From Actinomycetota bacterium (lineage in GTDB: Bacteria > Actinomycetota > Thermoleophilia > Solirubrobacterales > 70-9): a stretch of DNA of 64,000 nt. Numbering within the stretch: the stretch's first letter is position 1; the number at the start of each line of letters is the position of its first letter. The translations under genes were made by a program, and so were the position numbers. The notes beneath the pieces were generated by a model. The model was not told the origin of the DNA. It ran no database searches and saw only the letters and a program-made list of their open reading frames with translations. Positions 49,527-58,174 of this stretch are shown here, piece by piece. The stretch lies in assembly GCA_005885405.1 (NCBI GenBank), contig VAYN01000006.1, forward strand, positions 56,101 to 120,100, given 5' to 3'.

Positions 49527-52500
49527 GCGATGTCGGGCAGCCTGAGCGCAAGGCGCAAGAACGGGTAGTCAACCTGTTCCGCGAGAATCTCGGTTACGAG
49601 TACCTTGGCAAGTGGCATGAACGCGGGGGCTCCAATGTAGAAGTGCAACCTCTCGCGCTGAACCTGAAAAAGCGCGGCTACGGTGCGATCCACATCAGTA
49701 GCGTCATTCAACAGCTGAGGAGTGAGGCGTCGCTTGGGGGAGCGCGTGATCTCTACGAGGCAAACGAGGACGTTTACCGGCTGCTGCGTTACGGAGTGAA
49801 GGTGAAGCCGGAGGCGGGGCATGTAACCGACACGGTTTGGTTGATCGACTGGAAGAACCCAGAGGCCAACGATTTCGCTGTGGCCGAGGAGGTAACGGTG
49901 CTCGGCCAGCACACCAAGCGGCCGGATCTCGTCCTCTACGTCAACGGCATCGCGATCGCCACGATCGAGCTGAAGCGCTCGAAGGTAGGCGTCTCAGAAG
50001 GCATCCGCCAGACGATCGGCAACCAGCGGCCGGAGTTCATCCGTCCCTTCTTCACCACTGTCCAGTTGGTACTGGCCGGCAACGATGTCGAGGGACTGCG
50101 GTACGGGGTGATTGACACTCGCGAGAAGTATTGGCTGAGCTGGAAGGAGGAAGGCAAGATCCAAGAGCCTCTGGACCGGGCCCTGACGCAGCTGTGCGCG
50201 AAGGAGCGATTGCTGGAGATCGTCCACGACTTCATCGTCTTTGACAGCGGGGTCAAGAAGATCTGCCGCCCCAACCAGTACTTCGGCGTCAAAGCCGCGC
50301 AGGAGCGGATCGCCAAGCGTGAGGGAGGCATCATCTGGCACACCCAGGGTTCGGGCAAGTCGCTGACGATGGTCTGGCTCGCCAAGTGGATCCGGGAGCA
50401 CCAGAAGGACGCCCGCGTGTTGCTCATCACCGATCGGACCGAGCTGGACGAGCAGATCGAAGGCGTCTTCAACGGCGTCGGCGAGAAGATCTATCGCACG
50501 GCCAGCGGCGCTGACCTGATTTCCGCGCTAAACCAGAGCGAGCCGTGGCTGATCTGCTCGCTGATCCATAAGTTCCGGGCCTCCGAGAACGAGCGGGAGC
50601 GCGACGAGGCGGAGGCCGACTTCATTGCCGAGCTCAATGCCGAGTTGCCCAGCGACTTCAGGGCTAAGGGCAACCTGTTCGTCTTCGTTGACGAGGCACA
50701 CCGAACGCAGTCGGGAAAGCTGCACGAGGCGATGGAGAAGCTGCTGCCGGAGGCGATGTTCATCGGATTCACCGGCACTCCGCTGCTGCGGCGGGATAAG
50801 GAGACGAGCATCGAGACCTTCGGCTCGTTCATCCACACCTATAAGTTCGACGAGGCCGTCGACGACGGGGTCGTGCTCGACCTGCGCTACGAGGCGCGGA
50901 CGATTGACCAGGATCTCACCTCTCCAGAGAAAGTGGACGCGTGGTTCGAGGCGAAGACGAAGGGGATGACCGACCTGTCGAAAGCCGAGTTGAAGAAGCG
51001 CTGGGGGACGATCAAGAAGGTGGTGAGCGCCGAGCCCAGGACTCGCCAGATCGTCGATGACGTCCTCTTCGACATGGAGACTAAACCGAGGCTGATGGAC
51101 GGCCGCGGCAATGCGATCCTCGTCGGGTCGAGTATCTACCAGGCCTGCAAGTTCTACGAGCTGTTCTGCCAAGTGGGCTTCAAAGGCAAGTGCGCGATCG
51201 TCACCTCCTACAACCCGAAGGCGGGAGACATTTCCAAGGAGGACTCCGGAGAAGGGGCGACGGAGCGGCTGCGCCAGTATGAGGTCTACCGGCAAATGCT
51301 GGCAGACCACTTCAACGAGCCAGTCGAGGTTGCCGAAAGCAAGATCGACCTGTTCGAGAAGCAGGTGAAGGGCGAATTCGTACACAACCCGGGGCAGATG
51401 CGGCTCCTGATCGTCGTCGACAAGCTCCTCACCGGTTTCGACGCACCCAGTGCCACCTATCTGTACATCGACAAGAAGATGCAGGACCACGGCCTCTTCC
51501 AAGCCATCTGCCGGGTCAACCGTCTCGACGGGGAGGACAAGGACTTCGGCTACATCGTCGACTACCGCGACCTTTTCAACTCCTTGGAGTCGGCGATCAC
51601 CGACTACACGGGCGGCGCCCTCGACGGCTACGAGAAGGCGGACATCGACGGCCTGCTCTCCGATCGGGTCGAGAGGGCCCACGACGATCTGGAGGAGGCC
51701 CTGGAGTCGATCCGGGCGCTCTGCGAGCCGGTTGAGCCTCCGAAGAACACGCTTCACTACCAGCGCTACTTCTGCGCCGAACGACACGGGGACGCCGGGC
51801 AACTGAAGGCGAACGAGGCGAAGCGGGTCGAGCTCTATAAGGCGGTGGCGCGCGTAAGCCGCGCTTACGCCAACATCGCCAACGAGATGGGGGCAGCTGG
51901 TTACTCCCAGGTAGAAGCCGCGGCAATCAAGGCTGAGGTGGCGCACTACGCAAGTGTGCGGGACGAGGTCAAGCTCGGTGCCGGTGAGAACGTCGACTTC
52001 AAGCAGTACGAGGCGGGAATGCGCCACCTGCTCGATACCTACATCAGCGCCAGCCCCTCGCAGGTCATCTCCGAGTTCGGCGACACCGGGCTGATCGAGT
52101 TGATCGTCGGGATCGGGGCGGGAGCGATCGAGAAGCTACCGCCGGGGATCAGGAACGATCCCGAAGCCGTCGCGGAGACGATCGCCAACAACATCCGCAG
52201 GGTGATCGTCGACGAGCGTCCGCTGAACCCGAAGTACTACGACCGGATGTCGGAGCTGCTGGATGCCATCCTCGACGAGCAGCGGCAGGGCTTCCTCGAT
52301 TACCAGGAGTACCTGGCGAAGCTGGTGCAGCACGCCGGGAAGATCGGGAGGGGCGAGTCGGAAAGGGTGTATCCAGCCTGGGCAGATAATGGAGCCAGTC
52401 GCGCCTTGGTCGATTTCTTCGATCCCGAAGAGGACCTTGCGGCCGCGGTGGACGAGACGGTTCTGCACTCCAAGCCCGACTCTTGGGTCGGTGACTCACT

Positions 52501-52606
52501 AAAGGAGCGCAAGGTCAAGTTGGCCTTGAAGGCTGTTCTGCCCGCCGACTTCGATCGTTTAGATGAGCTGTTCGAGCTGGTGAGGGCCAGAGATGAGTAC
52601 CGCTAG
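49523..52606 (+). CDS. hsdR: Type I restriction endonuclease/translocase subunit
   Basis: The 1027-residue HsdR contains an N-terminal PD-(D/E)xK-type nuclease with RPDLVLY and TIELKRSK (Glu149, Lys151). A superfamily-2 DNA translocase follows, with Walker A TQGSGKS (274-280), the DEAH box at 390-393, FTGTPLL, and the later LLIVVDKLLTGFDAP and CRVNRLD motifs. The C-terminal helical domain assembles onto HsdM/HsdS. All key motifs are intact, so restriction should be functional. The ATG at 49523 overlaps the hsdS stop as ATGA. The end overlaps the start of the metallopeptidase gene by 14 nt. Confidence 0.95.
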   Translation: MSDVGQPERKAQERVVNLFRENLGYEYLGKWHERGGSNVEVQPLALNLKKRGYGAIHISSVIQQLRSEASLGGARDLYEANEDVYRLLRYGVKVKPEAGHVTDTVWLIDWKNPEANDFAVAEEVTVLGQHTKRPDLVLYVNGIAIATIELKRSKVGVSEGIRQTIGNQRPEFIRPFFTTVQLVLAGNDVEGLRYGVIDTREKYWLSWKEEGKIQEPLDRALTQLCAKERLLEIVHDFIVFDSGVKKICRPNQYFGVKAAQERIAKREGGIIWHTQGSGKSLTMVWLAKWIREHQKDARVLLITDRTELDEQIEGVFNGVGEKIYRTASGADLISALNQSEPWLICSLIHKFRASENERERDEAEADFIAELNAELPSDFRAKGNLFVFVDEAHRTQSGKLHEAMEKLLPEAMFIGFTGTPLLRRDKETSIETFGSFIHTYKFDEAVDDGVVLDLRYEARTIDQDLTSPEKVDAWFEAKTKGMTDLSKAELKKRWGTIKKVVSAEPRTRQIVDDVLFDMETKPRLMDGRGNAILVGSSIYQACKFYELFCQVGFKGKCAIVTSYNPKAGDISKEDSGEGATERLRQYEVYRQMLADHFNEPVEVAESKIDLFEKQVKGEFVHNPGQMRLLIVVDKLLTGFDAPSATYLYIDKKMQDHGLFQAICRVNRLDGEDKDFGYIVDYRDLFNSLESAITDYTGGALDGYEKADIDGLLSDRVERAHDDLEEALESIRALCEPVEPPKNTLHYQRYFCAERHGDAGQLKANEAKRVELYKAVARVSRAYANIANEMGAAGYSQVEAAAIKAEVAHYASVRDEVKLGAGENVDFKQYEAGMRHLLDTYISASPSQVISEFGDTGLIELIVGIGAGAIEKLPPGIRNDPEAVAETIANNIRRVIVDERPLNPKYYDRMSELLDAILDEQRQGFLDYQEYLAKLVQHAGKIGRGESERVYPAWADNGASRALVDFFDPEEDLAAAVDETVLHSKPDSWVGDSLKERKVKLALKAVLPADFDRLDELFELVRARDEYR

Positions 52607-53315
52607 TGGCTATCTCACCGTGAGCGGAATTGGCGTTGACGTCGTCTACAAAGACATCAAAAATCTTCACATCGGAGTCTACCCTCCCGTCGGCCGGGTG
52701 AGGGTGGCAGCGCCACGGCGCCTGAACGAGGATCAGGTGCGTCTGGCGCTGGTGCAGCGCCTGCCCTGGATAAAGCGGCAGCGGGCGCGTTTGCAGGACG
52801 CCGAGAGGCAGTCGCAACGAGAGATGGTCACCGGCGAGTCTCACTACGTGTGGGGGAATCGCTATCGACTCAAAGTCGTCGAGCGGGCCGGTCGCTCGCA
52901 CGTGGAGCTCGACGGTGATCGGCTGGTGCTCTATGTCTCAGAAGGGACTTCGACCGAGCAGCGCCGCGAACTGCTTGATCGCTGGTACCGCGACCGCCTT
53001 CGCGGGGCCATCCCCGAGATCCTCGCTAGATGGGAACCAAAACTCGGTTCGGTTTCCCGATGGAGCGTTCGCCGCATGAAGACCAAGTGGGGGTCCTGCA
53101 ATCGGGAGACCGGACACATCTGGCTCAATGTCGAGCTGGCCAAGAAGCACCCCGACAGCTTGGAGTACATCGTGGTCCACGAGATGACCCACCTCCTCGA
53201 GCGTGGCCACGGGAAGCGCTTCGTCAAGCTGATGGACGGTTTCATGCCCGATTGGCGTGTGAGGCGTGACCAGCTGAACGAAGATCCGCTCGCTCACGAG
53301 AAATGGAGCCTGTGA
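52593..53315 (+). CDS. YgjP-like zinc metallopeptidase (DUF45/COG1451) coupled to hsdR
   Basis: The 240-residue product is a minimal gluzincin-like metallopeptidase of the YgjP/DUF45 group. The zinc site is HEMTH at 196-200 with a third histidine six residues later (LLERGHGKRF). The preceding core shows KTKWGSCN and IWLNVELAKKHP, diagnostic of the family. Genes of this type often lie next to type I restriction genes, and a role in controlling HsdR by proteolysis has been suggested but not shown to my knowledge. The ATG lies inside the end of hsdR, so the protein is made together with it. Confidence 0.88.
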   Translation: MSTASGYLTVSGIGVDVVYKDIKNLHIGVYPPVGRVRVAAPRRLNEDQVRLALVQRLPWIKRQRARLQDAERQSQREMVTGESHYVWGNRYRLKVVERAGRSHVELDGDRLVLYVSEGTSTEQRRELLDRWYRDRLRGAIPEILARWEPKLGSVSRWSVRRMKTKWGSCNRETGHIWLNVELAKKHPDSLEYIVVHEMTHLLERGHGKRFVKLMDGFMPDWRVRRDQLNEDPLAHEKWSL

Positions 53316-53336
53316 GAGGCGTTAAATCGGGGTCAA

Positions 53337-53366
53337 TTGGCCGCACGGCCAGACCATTGCCATAAT
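53337..53366 (+). promoter_or_regulatory. Promoter with palindromic operator ahead of the Crp/Fnr gene
   Basis: TTGGCC (53337-53342) and CATAAT (53361-53366) are spaced 18 nt apart. The GTG start codon lies 7 nt after the -10 box, so the message is probably leaderless. A palindrome TGGCCG-CA-CGGCCA overlaps the -35 element, a natural place for autoregulation. Confidence 0.5.
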
Positions 53367-53373
53367 CGCTGCA

Positions 53374-54081
53374 GTGCCTGAGGCAGATCAGAGCGCGGTC
53401 GAGCTGCTGAAGAGCGTGACGCTCTTCGCCGACCTGGAGGAGGGGGAGCTTGAGAGGTTCTCCCACGTCGCCGTGCCCAGAACCTTCCCGGCCGGGACCC
53501 GGGTCTTCCACGAGGGCGACGATTCCGACGCCTGCTACATCGTCAAGGAGGGCAGCTTCCGGGTCACCCGCGAACACTCTGACGGGCGCGCGATCACCCT
53601 TGCCACGCTCGGCGCCGGCGAGATCTTCGGCGAGCTGGCGATGCTCGACGGCGACAAGCGCTCGGCCAGCGCCGAGGCCCTGACCGAGGGCGAGCTGCTC
53701 GCGCTCCCCGCAAACGATGTCCGCGCCCTGCTGGCCCGGCACCCCGAGATCTCGCTGAAGCTCGTCGCCGGCCTCGTCCGCCGCCTCCGCGCCGCCAACG
53801 TCCGCCTCTCTCGCCAGTCCTTCCAGACCGTCCCCAGCCGCGTCGCCGGCATCCTCGCCCAGCTCAGCCGCGAGACCCAGGACAACGGGGGCGGCGATGG
53901 CGATCCGACCGAAGAGGTGACGATCAACATGAACCAGACCGACCTCGCCCAGCTTGCCGGCACCTCGCGCGAGTCGGTCAGCCGCTTCCTCGCAGAGCTC
54001 GAGCGGGCCGGGGTTGTCCGCTCCGGCCGCGGCCGTGTCACCGTGCTGGAGCCGGACAAGCTCCGCAACTACATCTACTGA
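53374..54081 (+). CDS. Crp/Fnr-family transcriptional regulator
   Basis: The 235-residue protein has an N-terminal cyclic-nucleotide-binding-type beta-roll (residues about 10-125, with the GEIFGELAMLDG phosphate-binding-cassette-like segment followed by KRSASAEA). A C-terminal winged helix carries the recognition helix SRESVSRFLAELE. The Arg-Ser pair in the cassette is KRSA, so cAMP or a related ligand is possible. There is no N-terminal cysteine cluster, so it is not an FNR oxygen sensor. The GTG start directly follows a promoter with a palindromic operator. Targets are unknown. Confidence 0.9.
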   Translation: MPEADQSAVELLKSVTLFADLEEGELERFSHVAVPRTFPAGTRVFHEGDDSDACYIVKEGSFRVTREHSDGRAITLATLGAGEIFGELAMLDGDKRSASAEALTEGELLALPANDVRALLARHPEISLKLVAGLVRRLRAANVRLSRQSFQTVPSRVAGILAQLSRETQDNGGGDGDPTEEVTINMNQTDLAQLAGTSRESVSRFLAELERAGVVRSGRGRVTVLEPDKLRNYIY

Positions 54082-54086
54082 GCCTC

Positions 54087-54689
54087 GTGGGTGCCCTCAT
54101 CACCTCGGCGAGACCGACAAAGCTGCAGCTTCCGTACCGCTGGAACGACGTCGACGGGATCGTCAAGGCGCAGATCGGGGTCAACGACGACCCGAGCGTC
54201 TTCGGCGGCGAAGAGTTCGCGCGCGGCTTCCCCTTCTTCCGGGCGACGATCGAGCCCGAGGCCGTTGGCTACCGGGAAATGATCGGCTGGGTGCAGGTGG
54301 TCGAGAGGAGCGATGAGGACGGCGGCTTCAAGATCGACCTCTTCGAACCGCTCGGCGACGTGCCCCACCCGTTCTGCTTCTTCGGCTACTCGCCGATCAT
54401 GTTCGACTCTCCCCATGCCACCTATAAGGACTGGGACTTCACCGCCCACACCTTCCTCTGCGGCCTCGGCGGCAAGCTCCTCGAACAGACTGAAGAGGGG
54501 CGCCGGGAAGTCATGGCCGTCCTCGGCTTCGAGTGGGGCTTCTCAAAACGGGGGGAGAAGATCGACTCCTTCGGCCTGAGAGCGCTCGCGGCCGACGACT
54601 GGAACGCTCACCTTCCGTACCTGCACGAGAGGTTCTCCGAACCGCCCTGGAACTTCCTCCCGGGTTTCTTCGATCACCCGCTGTCGTGA
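54087..54689 (+). CDS. Conserved protein of unknown function
   Basis: The 200-residue product has no signal peptide or membrane segment and is rich in aromatic residues (RWNDVDGIV, FARGFPFFRATIEPEA, PHPFCFFGYSPIMF, PPWNFLPGFF). I do not recognise the family. It starts at GTG 6 nt after the Crp/Fnr stop and ends overlapping the pcm start as GTGA, so the three genes probably form one operon. Nothing in the sequence fixes its role. Confidence 0.7.
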   Translation: MGALITSARPTKLQLPYRWNDVDGIVKAQIGVNDDPSVFGGEEFARGFPFFRATIEPEAVGYREMIGWVQVVERSDEDGGFKIDLFEPLGDVPHPFCFFGYSPIMFDSPHATYKDWDFTAHTFLCGLGGKLLEQTEEGRREVMAVLGFEWGFSKRGEKIDSFGLRALAADDWNAHLPYLHERFSEPPWNFLPGFFDHPLS

Positions 54690-55327
54690 GCGCTGCGGCC
54701 GCGCGCCGCCGGATGGTCGAGCGCCAGCTGCGGGCGCGGGGAATCGAGGACGAGCGGGTGTTGGCGGCGATGGCCGCGGTGCCGCGAGAGGCGTTCGTTG
54801 AGGAGAACCTGCGCGGCCGGGCCTACGCCGACTCCGCCTTGCCGATCGCCGAGGAGCAGACGATCTCCCAACCCTGGATCGTCGCCGCAATCTGCCAGGC
54901 CCTTGAGCTGGGCGGCTCGGAGTTGGTGCTCGAGGTCGGTACCGGCTCCGGCTACTCGGCGGCGGTCCTCGCCCGACTTGCCGACCACGTCGTCAGCGTC
55001 GACCGCCACGAGGCGCTCTCGCGGGGCGCCGCCGAGGTCCTCCGCTCGCTTGCGATCGGCAACGTCGAGCTTGTGGTCGGCGACGGCAGCCTCGGCGTCC
55101 CCGGGCGGGCCCCCTATGACGCGATCGCCTGCCACGCGACCGCACCGGCGCCTCCTCCTGCGCTCCTCGAGCAGCTGGTCGACGGTGGGCGCCTCGTTGT
55201 TCCCATTGCTGCTGAGAAGGCCGACATGCTGACGCTGCTGCGGCGCGACGGGGAGCGTTTCGAACGACAGGAGATCGCCCCCTGCCGCTTCGTGCCGCTG
55301 ATCGGCGAGGAGGGGTTCAGCAGCTAG
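54686..55327 (+). CDS. pcm: Protein-L-isoaspartate O-methyltransferase
   Basis: The 213-residue enzyme methylates isoaspartyl residues to start their repair. The family-specific N-terminal region (RRRMVERQLRARGI, RVLAAMAAVPREAFV) leads to TISQPWIVA, the SAM motif VLEVGTGSGYSAAVLA and YDAIACHATAP. The C-terminal LVDGGRLVVPI strand is typical. The start is GTG, overlapping the previous stop. The last 11 nt overlap the convergent calcium-binding repeat protein gene. Confidence 0.92.
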   Translation: MSAAAARRRMVERQLRARGIEDERVLAAMAAVPREAFVEENLRGRAYADSALPIAEEQTISQPWIVAAICQALELGGSELVLEVGTGSGYSAAVLARLADHVVSVDRHEALSRGAAEVLRSLAIGNVELVVGDGSLGVPGRAPYDAIACHATAPAPPPALLEQLVDGGRLVVPIAAEKADMLTLLRRDGERFERQEIAPCRFVPLIGEEGFSS

Positions 55328-57194
55328 AGACGGCGTCGTTGCCGTCGGCGGAGACGTCGTCGCCACCACCACCGCAGTCGATCTTGTCGCGCTGCCCGTC
55401 GAGACCGTCGATGAAGTCGCTGCCGCCCTTGCCGATCAGGGTGTCGTTGCCAATGTGGCCCATGATGCTGTTCTCGCCGTTGTCGCCGACCAGCACGTCG
55501 GGTCCGTCGGATCCCTCGAGGCTCTCGTTGTCGGCGAGGACGTGGTCCTCATTGCCGCACCCAGGGGGGCCGCCGCTGCCGCCAAGCGTCACCCTGAGGT
55601 TGTCTTTGGAGCGGGCGTAGGAGACGGTGTCCTCGCCTGCGCCGCCGTCATAGGTGTGGCCCTGGCAGGTGAGGACCGAGGAGACGAGCAGGTCGCTGCC
55701 ATCGCCGCCCAGCAGGGTGTCGCCGCCTGGGTCGGCATAGAGGACGTCGCTGCCGCCGTTGCCCTCCAGTCGATCGGTGCCGTGGTCGGGACCGTTGTAG
55801 TTCTCGCCCGCTTCCAGCACGTCCTCGCCGGCTCCGCCGATCAGGTTGTCGTTGTCGGCGTTGCCGTTGATCCGCACCTTGGCGCCCGCCGGGACGCTGC
55901 CGTCGACGGCGAGGGTGTCGTTGCCGTTGCCGCCAGTGATGACGATGAGTGGCGCGCCGCCGGAGTCGGGGCAGGTCATCGCGCCAGGTGAAGTCGCCTG
56001 GCAGCCGTCGCCGGCGAAGATTGGAACCGACGAGGTGACGACCCAGCCGTCGCCGCTGCGGGAGACGCGAATGTCGTCGCTCTGAGGGCTTCCCTGGACG
56101 ATCAGGCTGGAGCCGTCCAAGCCCTGGTTGAGGGTGCCGAAGGCCTGGTCGGCGGGCGGCGCCGGTTCAGGGCCGCAGGAGGTCTCGGCGGCAAAGCCGT
56201 CGCAGGAGTCGGTGCCGGGGCCGCCGTAGGCCTGCCCGCCGCCACCGCCGCTCGCCAAGTCGTCATTGCCGACGCCGCCGTCGATGCGGTTCGAGTTGCC
56301 GTCGCCGACGATCTCGTCGGCCTGTGGCGAGCCGACCACGTCCTCGAAACCGCTGAGGCTGTCGTGGCCGTCGCCTTTCGAGGCGTTCGCGGCGAGGTTG
56401 ACGATGACGCCGCCGCGGGTGGCGCTTGCGTAGGAAACGATGTCGTTGGCCCCTTCACCACCGAGCAGGTCGTCGGTGCCGGCGTCGCCGCGGACGATGT
56501 CGCCGTCCCCGGGACCGCCGTCAGCGTGGTCGGTCCCGGCGCCGCCGAGAACTTCGTCGCTGTCGCCGCCGCCCTGTAGGTCGCTGTCGTCGCCGGGGCC
56601 GCCTTCGAGGTGGTCATGGCCGGCGCCGCCGTCGATCTGGTCGTTGCCCTTGTCGCCGAGAAGTTTGTCGTCGCCGCCGTCGCCGTCGATCTCATCGCTG
56701 CCCTGCTGGCCGTCGATGTAGTCGTTGCCGGCGCCGCCACCGAGCCTGTCAGGGCCCTTGAAGCCGATCAGGACGTCGTCGCCGGCGCCGCCGTTGAGGC
56801 CGTCGGCTCCTTTGGAGCCGGAGAGGTCGTCGTCGCCCTCGCCGCCGTCGAGGTTGTCGGAGCCGGTGTCGCCTTCGAGGTGGTCGTTGCCGCCTTCGCC
56901 GTTGAGGTTGTCAAAGCCCCGGCCGCCATTGATCGAGTCATTGCCGGGACCGCCGCAGATCGTGTCGTTGCCGTTCGGGCCGCCGGTGATGACGTCGTCG
57001 CCGCCACCGCCGTCGATCACGTCGCTCGCCTTTTTGCCGACGATGTGGTCGTCCCCCGCCGTGCCTTTGATCGTCACCTTCTTGCCGTCGCACTTGGCCG
57101 CCTGGGCGACGCCGGTGGAAGCGATCAACAGCAGGCCGAGCACGCAAGCGAGGACGCCGAAGAGCAGCCGAGTGTTGAGAGAACCCCTTGCCAT
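55317..57194 (-). CDS. Secreted RTX-like calcium-binding repeat protein
   Basis: The 625-residue product has a signal peptide (about residues 8-32, ending AQAA). Two blocks of GGxGxDxL-type nonapeptide repeats span about residues 45-330 and 445-615. Each turn binds Ca2+ in a parallel beta-roll. Between them a non-repeat beta domain (about 340-440) has a Cys pair. Gram-negative RTX proteins leave by type I secretion with a C-terminal signal, whereas this one has a Sec signal, consistent with a Gram-positive cell. It probably forms an extracellular scaffold or adhesin. No toxin or enzyme domain was seen. The repeats are strongly periodic at the DNA level. Confidence 0.9.
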   Translation of the reverse strand: MARGSLNTRLLFGVLACVLGLLLIASTGVAQAAKCDGKKVTIKGTAGDDHIVGKKASDVIDGGGGDDVITGGPNGNDTICGGPGNDSINGGRGFDNLNGEGGNDHLEGDTGSDNLDGGEGDDDLSGSKGADGLNGGAGDDVLIGFKGPDRLGGGAGNDYIDGQQGSDEIDGDGGDDKLLGDKGNDQIDGGAGHDHLEGGPGDDSDLQGGGDSDEVLGGAGTDHADGGPGDGDIVRGDAGTDDLLGGEGANDIVSYASATRGGVIVNLAANASKGDGHDSLSGFEDVVGSPQADEIVGDGNSNRIDGGVGNDDLASGGGGGQAYGGPGTDSCDGFAAETSCGPEPAPPADQAFGTLNQGLDGSSLIVQGSPQSDDIRVSRSGDGWVVTSSVPIFAGDGCQATSPGAMTCPDSGGAPLIVITGGNGNDTLAVDGSVPAGAKVRINGNADNDNLIGGAGEDVLEAGENYNGPDHGTDRLEGNGGSDVLYADPGGDTLLGGDGSDLLVSSVLTCQGHTYDGGAGEDTVSYARSKDNLRVTLGGSGGPPGCGNEDHVLADNESLEGSDGPDVLVGDNGENSIMGHIGNDTLIGKGGSDFIDGLDGQRDKIDCGGGGDDVSADGNDAVSSC

Positions 57195-57269
57195 GCCTGT
57201 CTCTCATCGGATACCCAGCGGAAAAACTGGAACCTCTGGGATCAGACATGCGTCCAGAGGCCGGTGCTA

Positions 57270-57275
57270 TACGCT
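57270..57275 (+). promoter_or_regulatory. Putative -10 box of a leaderless promoter
   Basis: TACGCT lies 8 nt before the ATG at 57284. A TATACG reading 2 nt earlier is also possible. Confidence 0.35.
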
Positions 57276-57283
57276 CGCTGCGC

Positions 57284-57688
57284 ATGAGGGGCGGGATCTA
57301 CGTCTTGAACTTCTACTCGGCGGTCTTCATTGACCAGCTCAAGCGCGGACGCAAGTCCGCGACGATCCGGCTCGGCGACAAGAGCAACAAGTACGAGCGC
57401 GGCCAGGTTGTCTGGATCACGGTCGGGTTCCGCCACAGCCCGCGGGAGAAGATCTTCACCGCGGTGATCGACGATGTCGAGGTTAAGCGCCTGGACGAGC
57501 TCTCGCGCCGCGACATCGAGCACGACAACCCCGAGTTCCGTCGCCTCGAGGACGAGATCAACTTCCTCGAGCAGATCTACAGCCGCCCGGTCAACGCGAG
57601 CGATCTCGTCACCGTGATCCGCTTCTCCCAGATCGTCGAGCCGCCCCGCGCGCACCTGGGCAACGGAGAGACGCCGCACCCGAACTGA
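57284..57688 (+). CDS. ASCH-domain protein
   Basis: The 134-residue protein matches the ASCH fold, a PUA-like barrel found in RNA-binding proteins and small ribonucleases. An N-terminal strand (LNFYSAVFIDQLKRGRKSATIRLG) carries the typical KSATIR segment, and KYERGQVVWITVG and KIFTAVIDDVEVKR follow. It probably binds RNA or nucleotides; activity is unknown. The ATG at 57284 was chosen because the frame upstream covers the divergent promoter region and is not conserved-looking. The next gene follows 12 nt later. Confidence 0.82.
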   Translation: MRGGIYVLNFYSAVFIDQLKRGRKSATIRLGDKSNKYERGQVVWITVGFRHSPREKIFTAVIDDVEVKRLDELSRRDIEHDNPEFRRLEDEINFLEQIYSRPVNASDLVTVIRFSQIVEPPRAHLGNGETPHPN

Positions 57689-57700
57689 GATGGTCGCCTG

Positions 57701-58174
57701 ATGGCGGAATACGCCTTCCTCACCACCTGGCTGCTCGAGTCTCCGCGCCAGCCGGTCTGGGAGGCGATCCACGACCAAGCGAGGTGGCCGAGCTGGTGGC
57801 GCGGGGTAGAGGAGGCAAGCGAGGTACGGGCGGGCGACGAGCTCGGCCGCGGCAGCGTCTCGCGGATGGTCTGGAAGAGCCTCCTGCCCTACCGGGTCTC
57901 CTTCGAGGTGACGACGACGCGGATCGAGTACCCGACCCTGATGGAGGGCCAGGCGGTAGGGGAGCTTGAAGGCGTGGGACGGTGGCGCCTCTACGAGCAG
58001 GACGGGGTCACCGCCGTCCTCTACGAGTGGAACGTGCGGACCACCAAGGCCTGGATGAACCTGATGGCGCCGCTGCTGCGCCCCGTCTTCGAGTGGAACC
58101 ACGACTGGGTGATGCGGCGCGGCGGTGAGGGAATCTCGCAGTTGCTTGGGTGCCGCCTCTTGGCGATCGACTGA
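57701..58174 (+). CDS. SRPBCC-fold (START/polyketide cyclase-like) protein
   Basis: The 157-residue protein has the helix-grip pattern: an initial strand, ESPRQPVWEAIHDQARWPSWW, then alternating strands (WKSLLPYRVSFEVTTT, GRWRLYEQDGVTAVLYEWNV) and a long C-terminal helix (WNHDWVMRRGGEGI). Such proteins bind lipids, aromatic compounds or polyketides in a cavity, and the ligand cannot be predicted. It is 12 nt downstream of the ASCH gene. Its final codons contain the -35 element of the groESL promoter. Confidence 0.82.
   Translation: MAEYAFLTTWLLESPRQPVWEAIHDQARWPSWWRGVEEASEVRAGDELGRGSVSRMVWKSLLPYRVSFEVTTTRIEYPTLMEGQAVGELEGVGRWRLYEQDGVTAVLYEWNVRTTKAWMNLMAPLLRPVFEWNHDWVMRRGGEGISQLLGCRLLAID

Noticed and set aside
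50528-52027. A 499-codon open frame antisense to hsdR
   Set aside because: The sense strand has intact HsdR motifs; the antisense product is compositionally biased and has no recognisable fold.
45946-53315. Restriction region as part of a larger BREX, DISARM or prophage island
   Set aside because: No PglX/PglZ, BrxC, DrmAB-type, integrase or phage structural gene is present, and no attachment-site repeats were seen at the borders; it is a plain type I operon with a peptidase.
55339-57180. Regular short DNA repeats that could suggest a CRISPR array or minisatellite
   Set aside because: They are degenerate, 27-nt-periodic codons for GGxGxDxL calcium-binding repeats in one open frame, without identical repeats and unique spacers.
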